From Acetobacter aceti (GTDB taxonomy: Bacteria; Pseudomonadota; Alphaproteobacteria; Acetobacterales; Acetobacteraceae), in contig NZ_CP014692.1 in assembly GCF_002005445.1 (NCBI RefSeq), forward strand, positions 248,001 to 312,000: a stretch of 64,000 nt of DNA. Reading direction: 5' to 3'. Shown here piece by piece: positions 33,632 to 42,981 of this stretch. The notes beneath the pieces were generated by a model. It saw nothing but the letters and a program-made list of their open reading frames with translations, was not told where the DNA came from and did no database searches. A program made the translations under genes and the position numbers. Position 1 is the stretch's first letter. The number at the start of each line of letters is the position of its first letter.

Positions 33632-36498
33632 ATGGCGGGCAGCGATCTTCTTACGACGGCACTGAGCGGTAGCAATATCGCTTACGTGGCCGATCTGTAC
33701 GCACGATGGGCCGAAGACCCGAAGAGCGTGGACCCGTCCTTCGCCGATCTGTTCGGCTCCATGGACGATGAAACGGCTTCCATCCTTCAGGACGCATCAG
33801 GAGCTTCCTGGGCGCCGCGCAAGTCAATCATCACGGGTGAGGAGCCCGCTCCGGCTCCTGCCGGCAAGAATGCGGGTAAAGGTGCGGGTCTGGCCGCTAC
33901 CGACAGCCTCGCCATCGCGCAGCTGATCCGGGCCTTCCGCGAGTTCGGTCATCTGGAGGCGCAGACCGACCCGCTGGGTCTGAAAGTTCCGGCTCCGGCC
34001 GTCGAGCTCGACCCCGCCACTTACGGTTTTACCGCGAAAGACCTCGACCGTCCGGTCTATATCGGCACGCTGCTGTCCCCGATCCTGCCGGGTCGCGATA
34101 CGGCGACCGTCAAGGAGGTCGTCACTGGCCTGCGTCAGGTTTACTGTGGCGCGATTGGCGCGGAATACATGTATGCGCGCTCCGAAGAGCAGCGCGACTG
34201 GTTCCGTTCCCGTCTGGAAGGCGACAACTGGCAGAACAGCGTCACGGTCGAGGAACAGAAATCGATCCTCAGGAACCTGACGGAAGCAGAGGGTTTCGAG
34301 TCCTTTTGCCAGAAGCGTTATGTCGGTGCGAAGCGCTTCGGTCTGGAAGGCGGCGAAGTCTCCATCCCGGCGCTGCATGCTGTGATCGATCAGGTCGCGC
34401 AGCAGGGTGTGAAGTCGGTCGCCATCGGCATGGCGCATCGCGGTCGTCTGAACACGCTGGTGAATGTTGTCCGTAAGCCCTACGTCGCGATCTTCAACGA
34501 GTTCGGTGGCGGTTCCTTCAAACCCGACAACGTGGCTGGTTCCGGCGACGTGAAATACCATCTCGGCTCTTCCACGGATGTCGAGATCGGCGGCCACTCC
34601 GTCCATATCTCGCTCCAGCCGAACCCCTCTCATCTTGAGGCGGTCGATCCGGTTGTCTGCGGCAAGGTCCGTGCCGCGCAGGATGATGACGGTGATACCG
34701 AAACCCGTCTTTCACACATGGCGATCCAGATCCACGGTGACGCGGCCTTCGCCGGTCAGGGTGTGGTATATGAGACGCTCTCCATGTCCCGGCTCAAGGG
34801 TTACCGGACTGGTGGGTCGATCCATATCATCGTGAACAATCAGGTCGGTTTCACGACCAATCCGGAAAATGGCCATTCCGGTATCTACGGGTCCGATATG
34901 GCGAAGGCCATTGAGGCGCCGGTTCTGCACATCAATGGTGATAACGCGGAAGCTGTAGTCTACGGCGCACGTCTTGCCGCCGATTATCGTCAGAAATTCG
35001 CCAGCGACATCATTCTCGATATCGTCTGCTATCGCCGCAATGGCCATAACGAGACCGACGAACCGGCTTTCACGCAGCCAGTGATGTACAAGACCATTGC
35101 CGGTCATGAGACGCCCCACACTGTCTACGCCAATCATCTGGTGAAAGCCGGAGTGCTGACAGAAGACGAGGTGAAGGCCCTGTGGGATGCGTTCCACGCG
35201 AAGCTGGATGAGGACTTCAAGTCTGCCCAGTCCTACAAGGTGAACAAGGCTGACTGGCTGGAGAGCAACTGGTCCGGCCTGCAGCCCCCCCGAAGGCTGG
35301 AGAGGTCACCAGGGTCGAAACCGGTATTGCGAAAAACGTGCTGACCGAAATCGGCAACGCCATCACGCAGGTGCCGGAAGGGTTTGATCTCAACAGCAAA
35401 ATCACTCGTCAGATGAAGGCGAAGGCGAAGGCGATCGAGACGGGGGAAGGCATCGACTGGGCGACCGGCGAGGCTCTCGGGTTTGGTTCGCTGCTTCTGG
35501 AAAAGCATCGTATCCGTCTGTCTGGTGAAGACGTACAGCGCGGCACGTTCAGCCAGCGTCATGCCGTGGTCATCGATCAGACCAGTCAGCAGCCTTACAC
35601 GATGCTCAATCACATCGCCGACGGGCAGGCGAAGATCGATATCTGGAACTCGCATCTGTCCGAGTTCGCCGTGCTGGGCTTCGAGTATGGCTACACCATG
35701 CACAACCCGAACAACCTTGTGTTGTGGGAAGCGCAGTTTGGTGACTTCGCCAATGGCGCGCAGGTCATCATCGATCAGTTCATCGCGTCCGGCGAGACGA
35801 AGTGGCTGCGGATGTCCGGCCTCGTGCTGCTGCTGCCGCATGGCTACGAAGGGCAGGGGCCGGAGCATTCCTCCGCCCGTCTGGAGCGCTATCTCCAGCT
35901 TTGCGCTGAAGACAACATGTTCGTCTGCAACATCACGTCTCCGGCCAACTATTTCCACGCCCTGCGTCGTCAGCTCAAGCTGCCTTATCGCAAGCCTCTG
36001 GTGCTGATGGAGCCGAAGTCCCTGCTGCGTCACAAGCTCGCAGTGTCCACACTGGCCGAGTTCGAGACTGGTACCAGTTTCCGTCCGGTGATCGGCGAGA
36101 TCGATCCGCTGGCAGACAACGCTGTCGAACGCGTCGTTCTCTGCTCCGGCAAGGTCTATTACGACCTGCTCGAAGCGCGGCGTGACCAGAAGCTTGAGAA
36201 GGTGGCGATCGTGCGTCTTGAGCAGCTCTATCCGTTCCCGGAAGCAGAGCTGGCGGTAGAGCTGAAGCGCTACCCGAACGCGAAAGAGATCGTGTGGTGT
36301 CAGGAAGAAACCCGCAACGGTGGCGGCTGGCACTTTGTTGATCGTCTGATCGAAGGAGCGTTGGGTGCTGCCGGTCACAAGGTCGGACGTCCGGCTTATG
36401 TGGGCCGCGCGCCCGCAGCAAGTCCGGCAACCGGTCTGGCCAAGACGCACGCTGCCGAACAGGCTGCGCTGGTCAGGAACGCGCTGGGACTGTCCTGA
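33632..36498 (+). CDS. sucA: 2-oxoglutarate dehydrogenase E1 (SucA), frameshifted at a C7 tract
   Basis: The thiamine-diphosphate subunit that decarboxylates 2-oxoglutarate in the TCA cycle. The start is ATG 33632 after AGGAG. The first frame contains GMAHRGRLNTLVNVVRKP, IHGDAAFAGQGVVYETLSM and CYRRNGHNETDEPAF; the second contains FSQRHAVVIDQTSQQPYTML, HGYEGQGPEHSSARLER and LEQLYPFPE, all SucA. The join fails at 35285-35291, where seven C follow CAG; eight (or five) would keep frame, giving PKAGEVTRVETGIAKNVLTE. The first frame ends at 35344. Everything else is intact, so slippage or sequencing error is likely. sucB and lpd follow. Confidence 0.9.
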
Positions 36499-36510
36499 CT
36501 GTCTGAAAAC

Positions 36511-36537
36511 ACCGGGTCGCCATCATGGTGACCCGGT
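36511..36537 (+). terminator. Hairpin after sucA
   Basis: ACCGGGTC (36511-36518) pairs with GACCCGGT (36530-36537), with an inner CC/GG. It is followed by TCTGGTT, a poor T run, so partial termination or mRNA processing between sucA and sucB is possible. Confidence 0.55.
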
Positions 36538-36695
36538 TCTGGTTGTACGCTTTCCGTCGCCTGTCTCGCAGACGTGATGATCAGGTGCCGGGAGCGTGAG
36601 TTTCGAAGACCTCCGGTTGGGGGCATAACTGAAAGGTCGGTGTTGACGGTCTGGCGCCGCAACATGCCGATTCGAAAAGGAAAGTGGGAAGCGAG

Positions 36696-37928
36696 ATGTC
36701 AGTCGAGATCAAGGTGCCGACGCTGGGCGAGAGTGTCACGACGGCGACTGTTGCGAAATGGCTGAAGAAAGCCGGCGAGCAGGTAGCGGCTGACGAACCC
36801 GTCGCCGAGCTGGAGACTGACAAGGTGACGGTGGAAGTTCCTGCCCCACAGGCCGGTGTTCTCGGCCAGCCTGCCGTGAAGGAAGGCGATGAGGTCGAGG
36901 TCGGCGCGCTTCTGACCACACTCGAAGCGGGCGGTTCCGCGAAGCCTGCTGCCGCCAAGGCTGAAGCGCCGAAAGCGGAAGCTCCGAAGGCTGCGGCTGC
37001 GAAAGCGGCTCCCGCTCCGGCAACGAAATCTGCTCCTGTGGAGCAGGCAGATGCCGCAACGGCCTTCCCTGCCGCACGCAAGATCATGACGGAACAGGGT
37101 GTGTCTGCACAGCAGATCGGCTCCGGAACAGGAAAAGACGGACGTATCACCAAAGGTGATGTGCAGGCTTTTCTCAGCCAGCCGCCTGTATCGTCGCAGG
37201 CTCCGGCCAAGCCGCCCCGCAAGGATGATCCGCGTGAAGAGCGCGTGAAGATGACGCGCCTGCGTCGCACGATCGCCCGTCGCCTGAAGGACGCGCAGAA
37301 CACGGCGGCGATGCTGACCACGTTCAACGAGATCGACATGACCGCCGCAAAGGAAATGCGCGTCGAGTTTCAGGATCTCTTCGTGAAGAAATACGGTGTG
37401 AAGCTTGGCTTCATGTCGATCTTCTCGAAAGCCGTGATTGCAGCCCTCAACGAATTTCCGGCCATCAACGCCGAGATTGACGGCGATGATGTGATCTATC
37501 GGAACTTCATCAACCTCGGGATTGCTGTCGGCGGTCCGAACGGTCTTGTTGTGCCGGTCATCCGTGACGCGGAAAACCTGTCGCACGCCGAGATCGAGAA
37601 GAAGATCGCAGGCTTCGGCAAGGCAGCCCGCGAAGGCACGCTCAAGATCGACGATCTGTCCGGTGGCACGTTCTCCATCACCAACGGCGGCATCTACGGT
37701 TCCATGCTGTCCACGCCGATCCTGAACGCGCCGCAGTCCGGTATTCTGGGCATGCACAACATCGTTGACCGTCCGGTCGCGGTGAATGGCAAGGTCGAGA
37801 TCCGCCCGATCATGTATGTGGCCCTGTCCTATGACCACCGCATCGTGGACGGCAAGGAGGCTGTGAGCTTCCTGGTTTCACTCAAGAAATATGTGGAAGA
37901 TCCGCGCAGCCTTCTGCTCGGACTCTGA
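36696..37928 (+). CDS. sucB: 2-oxoglutarate dehydrogenase E2, dihydrolipoyl succinyltransferase
   Basis: Transfers the succinyl group to CoA within the 2-oxoglutarate dehydrogenase complex. The 410-aa protein starts MSVEIKV at ATG 36696. Residues 1-77 are the lipoyl domain with the modified Lys in [11 protein letters not shown]. An Ala/Lys/Pro linker follows, then the E3-binding domain ([20 protein letters not shown]) and the catalytic core ending with [15 protein letters not shown], whose His and Asp are catalytic. It is complete and in line with sucA and lpd. Confidence 0.95.
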   Translation: MSVEIKVPTLGESVTTATVAKWLKKAGEQVAADEPVAELETDKVTVEVPAPQAGVLGQPAVKEGDEVEVGALLTTLEAGGSAKPAAAKAEAPKAEAPKAAAAKAAPAPATKSAPVEQADAATAFPAARKIMTEQGVSAQQIGSGTGKDGRITKGDVQAFLSQPPVSSQAPAKPPRKDDPREERVKMTRLRRTIARRLKDAQNTAAMLTTFNEIDMTAAKEMRVEFQDLFVKKYGVKLGFMSIFSKAVIAALNEFPAINAEIDGDDVIYRNFINLGIAVGGPNGLVVPVIRDAENLSHAEIEKKIAGFGKAAREGTLKIDDLSGGTFSITNGGIYGSMLSTPILNAPQSGILGMHNIVDRPVAVNGKVEIRPIMYVALSYDHRIVDGKEAVSFLVSLKKYVEDPRSLLLGL

Positions 37929-38098
37929 CACGCTGCACAGGCTCTTCCGTCTCATGATGGAAGAGCCTGTTTCTTTCCGGAAGCTGTCTGGTGAAGCTTT
38001 CATGCCTCTGAATGCAGAGGCGGACATAGACGATGGACGTGAGACGCCTTTCCGGGCAACGGTCAGCGTCGATCGATATTCAATCGGGACGGGAAAAA

Positions 38099-39838
38099 AT
38101 GGCAATCGAAATCAAGGTTCCGGCGTTGGGCGAGAGTGTGACGTCCGCCACGGTCGGCAAATGGCTCAAACAGCCGGGTGATGCGGTCGCCGTCGATGAG
38201 CCGGTTGTTGAGCTTGAAACCGACAAGGTGAGTGTTGAGGTTCCCGCTTCCGCTGCTGGCGTGCTGGAAAGCCAGGCCGTCAAGGAAGGCGATGAAGTGG
38301 AGGTTGGCGCCGTGCTGGCCATTCTGGCCGAGGGTGCAAAAGCTGCCGCGAAGCCTGTCGCTGCTTCCAAACCCGCTGAAGCACCGAAGAAAGAAGCTGC
38401 TCCTGCTGCTGAAAAGAAACCGGCTCCGGCAGCGACTGAAGCGCCTGCCGAGACGGATTATGATCTGGTCGTGATCGGTGCTGGTCCGGGTGGTTATGTG
38501 TGCGCCATTCGCGCCGCCCAGCTTGGCTTCAAGGTCGCCTGTGTCGAAAAGCGCGCCACGCTCGGCGGCACCTGCCTGAACGTCGGCTGTATCCCGTCCA
38601 AGGCGCTGTTGCAGTCATCGGAAAATTATCATGCCGCAGCGCATGATTTTGCGACGCATGGCATCGATATCGCCGGTATCAAGCTGAATCTGGCGCAGAT
38701 GCAGAAACGCAAGGCTGGTATCGTCGAAGCCAACGTGAAGGGTGTGGAATACCTGTTCAAGAAGAACGGCATCACCTGGCTGAAAGGGCTCGGCAAGGTT
38801 GAAGGCACCGGTCGTCTGACGGTTGACGGCAAGCCTGTCACGGCGAAGCATATCGTTATTGCGGCAGGCAGTGACAGCGCCGGTCTGAAGGGCGTCGAGG
38901 TCGATGAGAAGGTGATCGTCACCTCCACCGGCGCTCTGGAACTCTCCGCTGTGCCGAAAAAACTGGTTGTCATCGGCGGCGGTGTGATCGGTCTTGAGCT
39001 GGGCAGCGTCTGGCACCGTCTGGGAGCTGACGTTACGGTTGTGGAGTTCCTCGATCGTCTGGTTCCGGGCACGGACAATGAAGTCGAGGCTGCTTTCCGC
39101 AAGATCCTGACGAAGCAGGGGCTGACGATGAAGCTCGGTCACAAGGTGACCAAGGCCGAGAAAACCGGAAAAGGCGTGACCCTGACTGTCGAGCCGTCAC
39201 AGGGTGGCGCTGCCGAGACGCTTGAAGCTGATGTTGTGCTTCTCGCCATCGGTCGCACGGCGGCGAGCAAGAACATGGGTCTTGAAGAGGCCGGTATTGC
39301 GCTCGACAACCGTGGCCGTATCGAAGTCGATGAGCATTTCGCCACGAACGTGCCGGGCGTTTACGCCATCGGCGACGTCATCCGTGGCCCGATGCTGGCG
39401 CACAAGGCCGAGGAAGAAGGCGTTGCTGTCGCTGAAATCCTCGCTGGTCAGGCCGGGCATGTGAATTACGACGCCATTCCGGGTGTGATCTATACATGGC
39501 CGGAAGTAGCGACGGTCGGCTTTACCGAAGAGCAGCTCAAGGAAAAGGGCGTCGAATACAAGGTCGGCAAGTTCCCGTTCATGGCCAATGGCCGCGCGCG
39601 CGCCATCGGCATGACCGACGGGTTTGTGAAGGTGATTGCTGACGCAAAGACGGACCGCGTTCTCGGCACGCACATCATTGGACCGGGTGCTGGCGAACTG
39701 ATCGCGGAATGCACGATGGCGATCGAGTTTGGCGCTTCCTCCGAAGATATCGGGCGTGTCTGCCATGCTCACCCGACGCTGAGCGAAGCGGTGAAGGAAG
39801 CGGCGCTGGGTGTCAGCGGGCATTCGCTGAACATCTGA
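38099..39838 (+). CDS. lpd: Dihydrolipoyl dehydrogenase with N-terminal lipoyl domain
   Basis: The FAD-dependent E3 that reoxidises lipoamide. The 579-aa protein is longer than plain E3 (about 470) because residues 1-78 form a lipoyl domain ([20 protein letters not shown], Lys modified) closely resembling that of the neighbouring sucB, then an Ala/Lys/Pro linker. The E3 part has the FAD motif [19 protein letters not shown], the redox pair in [15 protein letters not shown], and the C-terminal [17 protein letters not shown] with the catalytic His-Glu. It starts at ATG 38099. A strong terminator follows the stop. Confidence 0.95.
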   Translation: MAIEIKVPALGESVTSATVGKWLKQPGDAVAVDEPVVELETDKVSVEVPASAAGVLESQAVKEGDEVEVGAVLAILAEGAKAAAKPVAASKPAEAPKKEAAPAAEKKPAPAATEAPAETDYDLVVIGAGPGGYVCAIRAAQLGFKVACVEKRATLGGTCLNVGCIPSKALLQSSENYHAAAHDFATHGIDIAGIKLNLAQMQKRKAGIVEANVKGVEYLFKKNGITWLKGLGKVEGTGRLTVDGKPVTAKHIVIAAGSDSAGLKGVEVDEKVIVTSTGALELSAVPKKLVVIGGGVIGLELGSVWHRLGADVTVVEFLDRLVPGTDNEVEAAFRKILTKQGLTMKLGHKVTKAEKTGKGVTLTVEPSQGGAAETLEADVVLLAIGRTAASKNMGLEEAGIALDNRGRIEVDEHFATNVPGVYAIGDVIRGPMLAHKAEEEGVAVAEILAGQAGHVNYDAIPGVIYTWPEVATVGFTEEQLKEKGVEYKVGKFPFMANGRARAIGMTDGFVKVIADAKTDRVLGTHIIGPGAGELIAECTMAIEFGASSEDIGRVCHAHPTLSEAVKEAALGVSGHSLNI

Positions 39839-39861
39839 TCGTCACATATCTGATTCAGACA

Positions 39862-39893
39862 AACGCCGCTGAGAGATCAGCGGCGTTTTTTGT
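39862..39893 (+). terminator. Rho-independent terminator of sucA-sucB-lpd
   Basis: AACGCCGCTGA (39862-39872) and TCAGCGGCGTT (39877-39887) pair perfectly around GAGA and run into TTTTTG. Confidence 0.92.
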
Positions 39894-40095
39894 TCGTGCT
39901 TATATATCATGGCTGTATCAGTTGTTTTGGCCAATCCGTATCTGCGTGTAGAAAAATCATTGGTCCAGAAAGAATAGATCGTAGAAACTCTCGTGATTTT
40001 TAATTTTTACTTAAAATTAAAATGCATGGAAAATACACCGTATTGCTGATTTCCAACTGAGGCTCCGTTATCAGAGGTCCGCGGGCAATAGATGC

Positions 40096-40215
40096 GTGAA
40101 AGCTGGTTTGTTATTTCTTCTGATGGCATGTAGTTCATCCTGTGATAAAATATCGCACAGCAAAGCCGTCGACGCACGACTGACGGAGAATATTGTAGGA
40201 GAGAGCACCGGATGA
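40096..40215 (+). CDS. Predicted 39-aa lipoprotein overlapping the ldt start
   Basis: GTG 40096 opens a 39-aa frame: a short signal sequence MKAGLLFLLMAC with lipobox L-M-A-C (Cys12), then a small charged mature peptide ending NIVGESTG. Its TGA overlaps the ATG of the L,D-transpeptidase gene (GGATGAAG), which suggests coupled translation. No strong ribosome binding site precedes the GTG. It resembles entericidin-sized lipoproteins only in size and layout. Confidence 0.4.
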   Translation: MKAGLLFLLMACSSSCDKISHSKAVDARLTENIVGESTG

Positions 40216-41144
40216 AGGTTTGGAGAACAACGCTGGCTTTGACGCTTGTGACCTCAGTTGCGTGTTCTTCGCCTGCTCTCTGCCAGTCTCCGGCTGCTCC
40301 CGGCACTCCGGCGGACACTGTAGCGCCGCCTGTGCCTTCACCTGAAAATGAGTCGTCACCACCGGTCGTCATCCCGCCACTGCCTTCGCTGGATGACAGT
40401 GAAGCCCGCATTGAAGCGAAAAAACTGTTGGTAGCCCTGCACAGGGAAGTGCCCGGTCTGTTGCCGTTGAGTGAGGCGCAGAAGCTGCACTGGATCAAGC
40501 TGGCGCAGGAGATGATCGCCCGTTCGGATTTCCGTATTACGCGGGCTCAGGTGATTGTCGTTGTCGATCGGAACGTGAAAGTTCAGAAACTGGCGCTTGT
40601 TCTGGCGCTCCCCGATACATCGGACTGGCAGGTTCTGGGGAGTGTAAAAGTCTCGACCGGCAATACAGGCCGTAAGTATTACTACATCACGCCGACAGGT
40701 GTGTTCCCGAATACAGCCGACCGACTGGGTTACAGGGCCGAAGGGACGAAGAACGAGAACGGTATTCGCGGCATTGGTGCGAAAGGGATGCGGGTCTGGG
40801 ACTTTGGCTGGCATAACGCTGTGAAGGGCTGGCTGGCGTCAGGCGAAACAGGCGACATCCGTCTTGAAATGCATGCGACGGACCCGGATTTTCTGGAAAG
40901 CCGTCTCGGTCATCCTGCGTCCGAAGGGTGCGTACGTATTCCCGCAGCCTTCAATGTGTTCATGGATCGACACGGCTTGCTGGATGTCGAATATGAACAG
41001 GCCGCAAGCTACGATGGTCGCTTCAAGGCGCTTTTGAGGAAAGACCGGACGCCGTCGCCTATTGCAGGAGAGGCGCTGGTGGTGGTGGATTCCGGGGCGA
41101 AGCCGACTGCGCCGGTGCCTTTGACGACTGCGCAGAAGTCGTAA
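40212..41144 (+). CDS. L,D-transpeptidase family protein (YkuD)
   Basis: A cell-wall enzyme that makes 3-3 cross-links in peptidoglycan or attaches lipoproteins. The 310-aa product has a signal peptide (TTLALTLVTSVACSSPALC), a Pro-rich linker and a C-terminal YkuD domain: VSTGNTGRKYYYITPTGVFP, then MHATDPDFLESRLGHPASEG followed by CVRIP, with catalytic His and Cys. The Cys lies in SEGCVR instead of the common SHGC(I/V)R, a frequent variant. The preceding 39-aa lipoprotein frame overlaps its start. Confidence 0.85.
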   Translation: MKVWRTTLALTLVTSVACSSPALCQSPAAPGTPADTVAPPVPSPENESSPPVVIPPLPSLDDSEARIEAKKLLVALHREVPGLLPLSEAQKLHWIKLAQEMIARSDFRITRAQVIVVVDRNVKVQKLALVLALPDTSDWQVLGSVKVSTGNTGRKYYYITPTGVFPNTADRLGYRAEGTKNENGIRGIGAKGMRVWDFGWHNAVKGWLASGETGDIRLEMHATDPDFLESRLGHPASEGCVRIPAAFNVFMDRHGLLDVEYEQAASYDGRFKALLRKDRTPSPIAGEALVVVDSGAKPTAPVPLTTAQKS

Positions 41145-41424
41145 GATTTTTTGATTGAGTAGTTTTTGATGTGGGTAAGTGTGTGCTTACGCCTCATGTC
41201 AGACATAGGGCACTCCGATTTGCATCCCGATAGTGGACATGCAACCTATCGTCTCGGGGATCAGTGCCTCGACGTCTTCGTCCCATGTGGGGAGCCGTGA
41301 GCGGCAGAATCGAACTCAACCTAGCGGTGGCAGTCGAGAGCATGCGGGCACAGCTACCTCATCGCTCTTGAGAACCAGAGGTCCCTGAATTTGCTGCACA
41401 ATACTTAGAAAGCGCAAAATCAGG

Positions 41425-42567
41425 TCACAATCCCAAGGCAAGTAGAAGCCACCCTTTTAGGCTTCCAAGCAACAGCGCCAGTATACCCCAGTAGTGGGAG
41501 GCGGCGACAATTGCGGCAGGAAAGGCAACACCAGCGGTTGTGCCAAGAGCTGTCCCGAACGATTTGCAGAATGCGTCGACTGTCGTGTTCATTTTGCCCG
41601 CGCCCCACTCAATCGCCTTTCTGAGGAGCGATGCCTTTTGGACCACAGTCTCGACATTTGGCTCATCCGAGGCAAGTTCTACTTCAATTGTATCAAGACT
41701 CTTTGCAACTTCCTTGAGTTCTTCTCCTTGCAGTTCAACTTCTTGAGGCGGCTGATTGTGGCCAATGTTACCATGGGTAGTGGGCTTGGGTAGTTCATCT
41801 TTCAGAGCGGCAATTTGCTCCAAGACTACTGCGCGTGCAGCTTTTTCTCCTTCGCTACCCAAGCCTACCGGTCTGCTCCCGCTAGCTATCTTTTTGAGTA
41901 AACCCTCAAATGAAAATTCACTCTGCGAATAATTTTCTGCGGCCTCTTCACTATAGAATTCTACACTTTCTGGATGTCGATTCGAGGGGGCCCAATCATA
42001 CAGGCCATCGCTCTGGATATCCTCCACAGCCTCAAGAATAGCATCTTCAGACACCACGTCTTCGAAATTTTCCCGGAGTTCTTCCTCTGCCGAATACGGC
42101 CCACCCTTAATGTAAAGGTAGCCCCCCTCACGACTATTGTATGGCGTCTCGTTGGCGGGGTCTTCGTAGAAATAGTGGAACCAGTCTACCAAGTATTTGG
42201 CTACCGTGGACTTGGTCATTGCCTTCGTCAAGTTTGGATTGTTTTTAAATCTATCTCGGAGGGTTGCCGGATCGTCGTCGTCAAACTCGAACTCATGTTC
42301 GAGTCCATAATCGAAGTCTTCGACAATCCGATGTACGCCGACGTCGGTTTTCTTAAAATTCTCTGCTCCAACGGGATACTCTGACACCGTCCAACGCAAA
42401 TCGCCAAGTTCATCATGCTCGACCAAGGCCTCATAGAAGGTTTCAGTTCCCATGCCATGGTCGTCACTACCCGACGGCTTCCAATCCAACTCATCTTGAT
42501 CAATTTCGAATCGTTCACCAGAATCGTGGTGCTCAATTATTGCGGTGCCTCGAGCGTAAATAATCAC
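41425..42567 (-). CDS. Unknown acidic protein with C-terminal membrane segment
   Basis: A 380-aa protein starting at GTG 42567. The first two thirds are very acidic (FDYGLEHEFEFDDDDPATLR); a GNIGHNQPPQEVE motif lies near residue 265, a sequence of this kind is seen in uncharacterised alphaproteobacterial proteins; the C-terminus is hydrophobic (GVAFPAAIVAASHYWGILAL and KGWLLLALGL), probably two membrane helices. Base composition is visibly more AT-rich than neighbouring housekeeping genes, indicating acquired DNA. Its start overlaps the stop of an upstream frame by four bases (GTGA), so it is the second gene of an operon. No function can be named. Confidence 0.65.
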   Translation of the reverse strand: MIIYARGTAIIEHHDSGERFEIDQDELDWKPSGSDDHGMGTETFYEALVEHDELGDLRWTVSEYPVGAENFKKTDVGVHRIVEDFDYGLEHEFEFDDDDPATLRDRFKNNPNLTKAMTKSTVAKYLVDWFHYFYEDPANETPYNSREGGYLYIKGGPYSAEEELRENFEDVVSEDAILEAVEDIQSDGLYDWAPSNRHPESVEFYSEEAAENYSQSEFSFEGLLKKIASGSRPVGLGSEGEKAARAVVLEQIAALKDELPKPTTHGNIGHNQPPQEVELQGEELKEVAKSLDTIEVELASDEPNVETVVQKASLLRKAIEWGAGKMNTTVDAFCKSFGTALGTTAGVAFPAAIVAASHYWGILALLLGSLKGWLLLALGL

Positions 42568-42767
42568 AAAGATGCCTTTGAATTTTGGATCGCTGTTGGA
42601 GTCCAGATACTATAAATGCCATAGCTTATTCCACCTGCAATCGCCTTGATCCGTCGAATATCGCGCTCATACGAGGAGATTCGGCGGTACTCCCTCGCTT
42701 TGGTATACGCATTTCCAACGTCTCGGCGAATGACAGCCCCGCCTTTGAGTTCAGCCCAAAGCGTCTT
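42564..42767 (-). pseudogene. 3' part of an upstream gene coupled to the acidic protein
   Basis: A frame of 67 codons (KTLWAELKGGAVIRRDVGNA... ending IQNSKASL) ends in TGA overlapping the GTG of the next gene. Its sequence looks like real protein, with a basic helical middle, but no ATG, GTG or TTG occurs in frame before the upstream stop at 42768. It is probably the tail of a gene cut off by deletion or a frameshift. The family is not recognised. Confidence 0.4.
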
Positions 42768-42923
42768 TCACTCACACGTCAGCTTTTTAATTATTCCTCT
42801 GCAACAGCCGACCGTCTGTTTACCCCTCCCACACACAGCGCCCTTGTCTGCTCTGTGATTGTGAAACAGACAGGCAACAGCCACCCTTAAACCAGCATCG
42901 TTTGCAGAGAACACATACACCAT

Positions 42924-42953
42924 AAAAAAAAGCCGCCCCACAGCAGGGCGGCT
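42924..42953 (-). terminator. leuA terminator
   Basis: On the minus strand AGCCGCCC pairs with GGGCGGCT around a 7-nt loop and is followed by TTTTTTT. It lies about 30 bp past the leuA stop. Confidence 0.92.
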
Positions 42954-42981
42954 TCACAACCCATAACAAAAGAAGCAGGCT

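Noticed and set aside
35233..36450. 405-codon open frame antisense to the 3' part of sucA
   Set aside because: Opposite a conserved catalytic region of SucA; composition and lack of start signals mark it as a shadow.
41280..41400. tRNA-like stretch (GGCAGAATCGAACTCAACC)
   Set aside because: It has a T-arm-like phrase but no acceptor, D or anticodon stem can be drawn around it; at most a decayed tRNA fragment.
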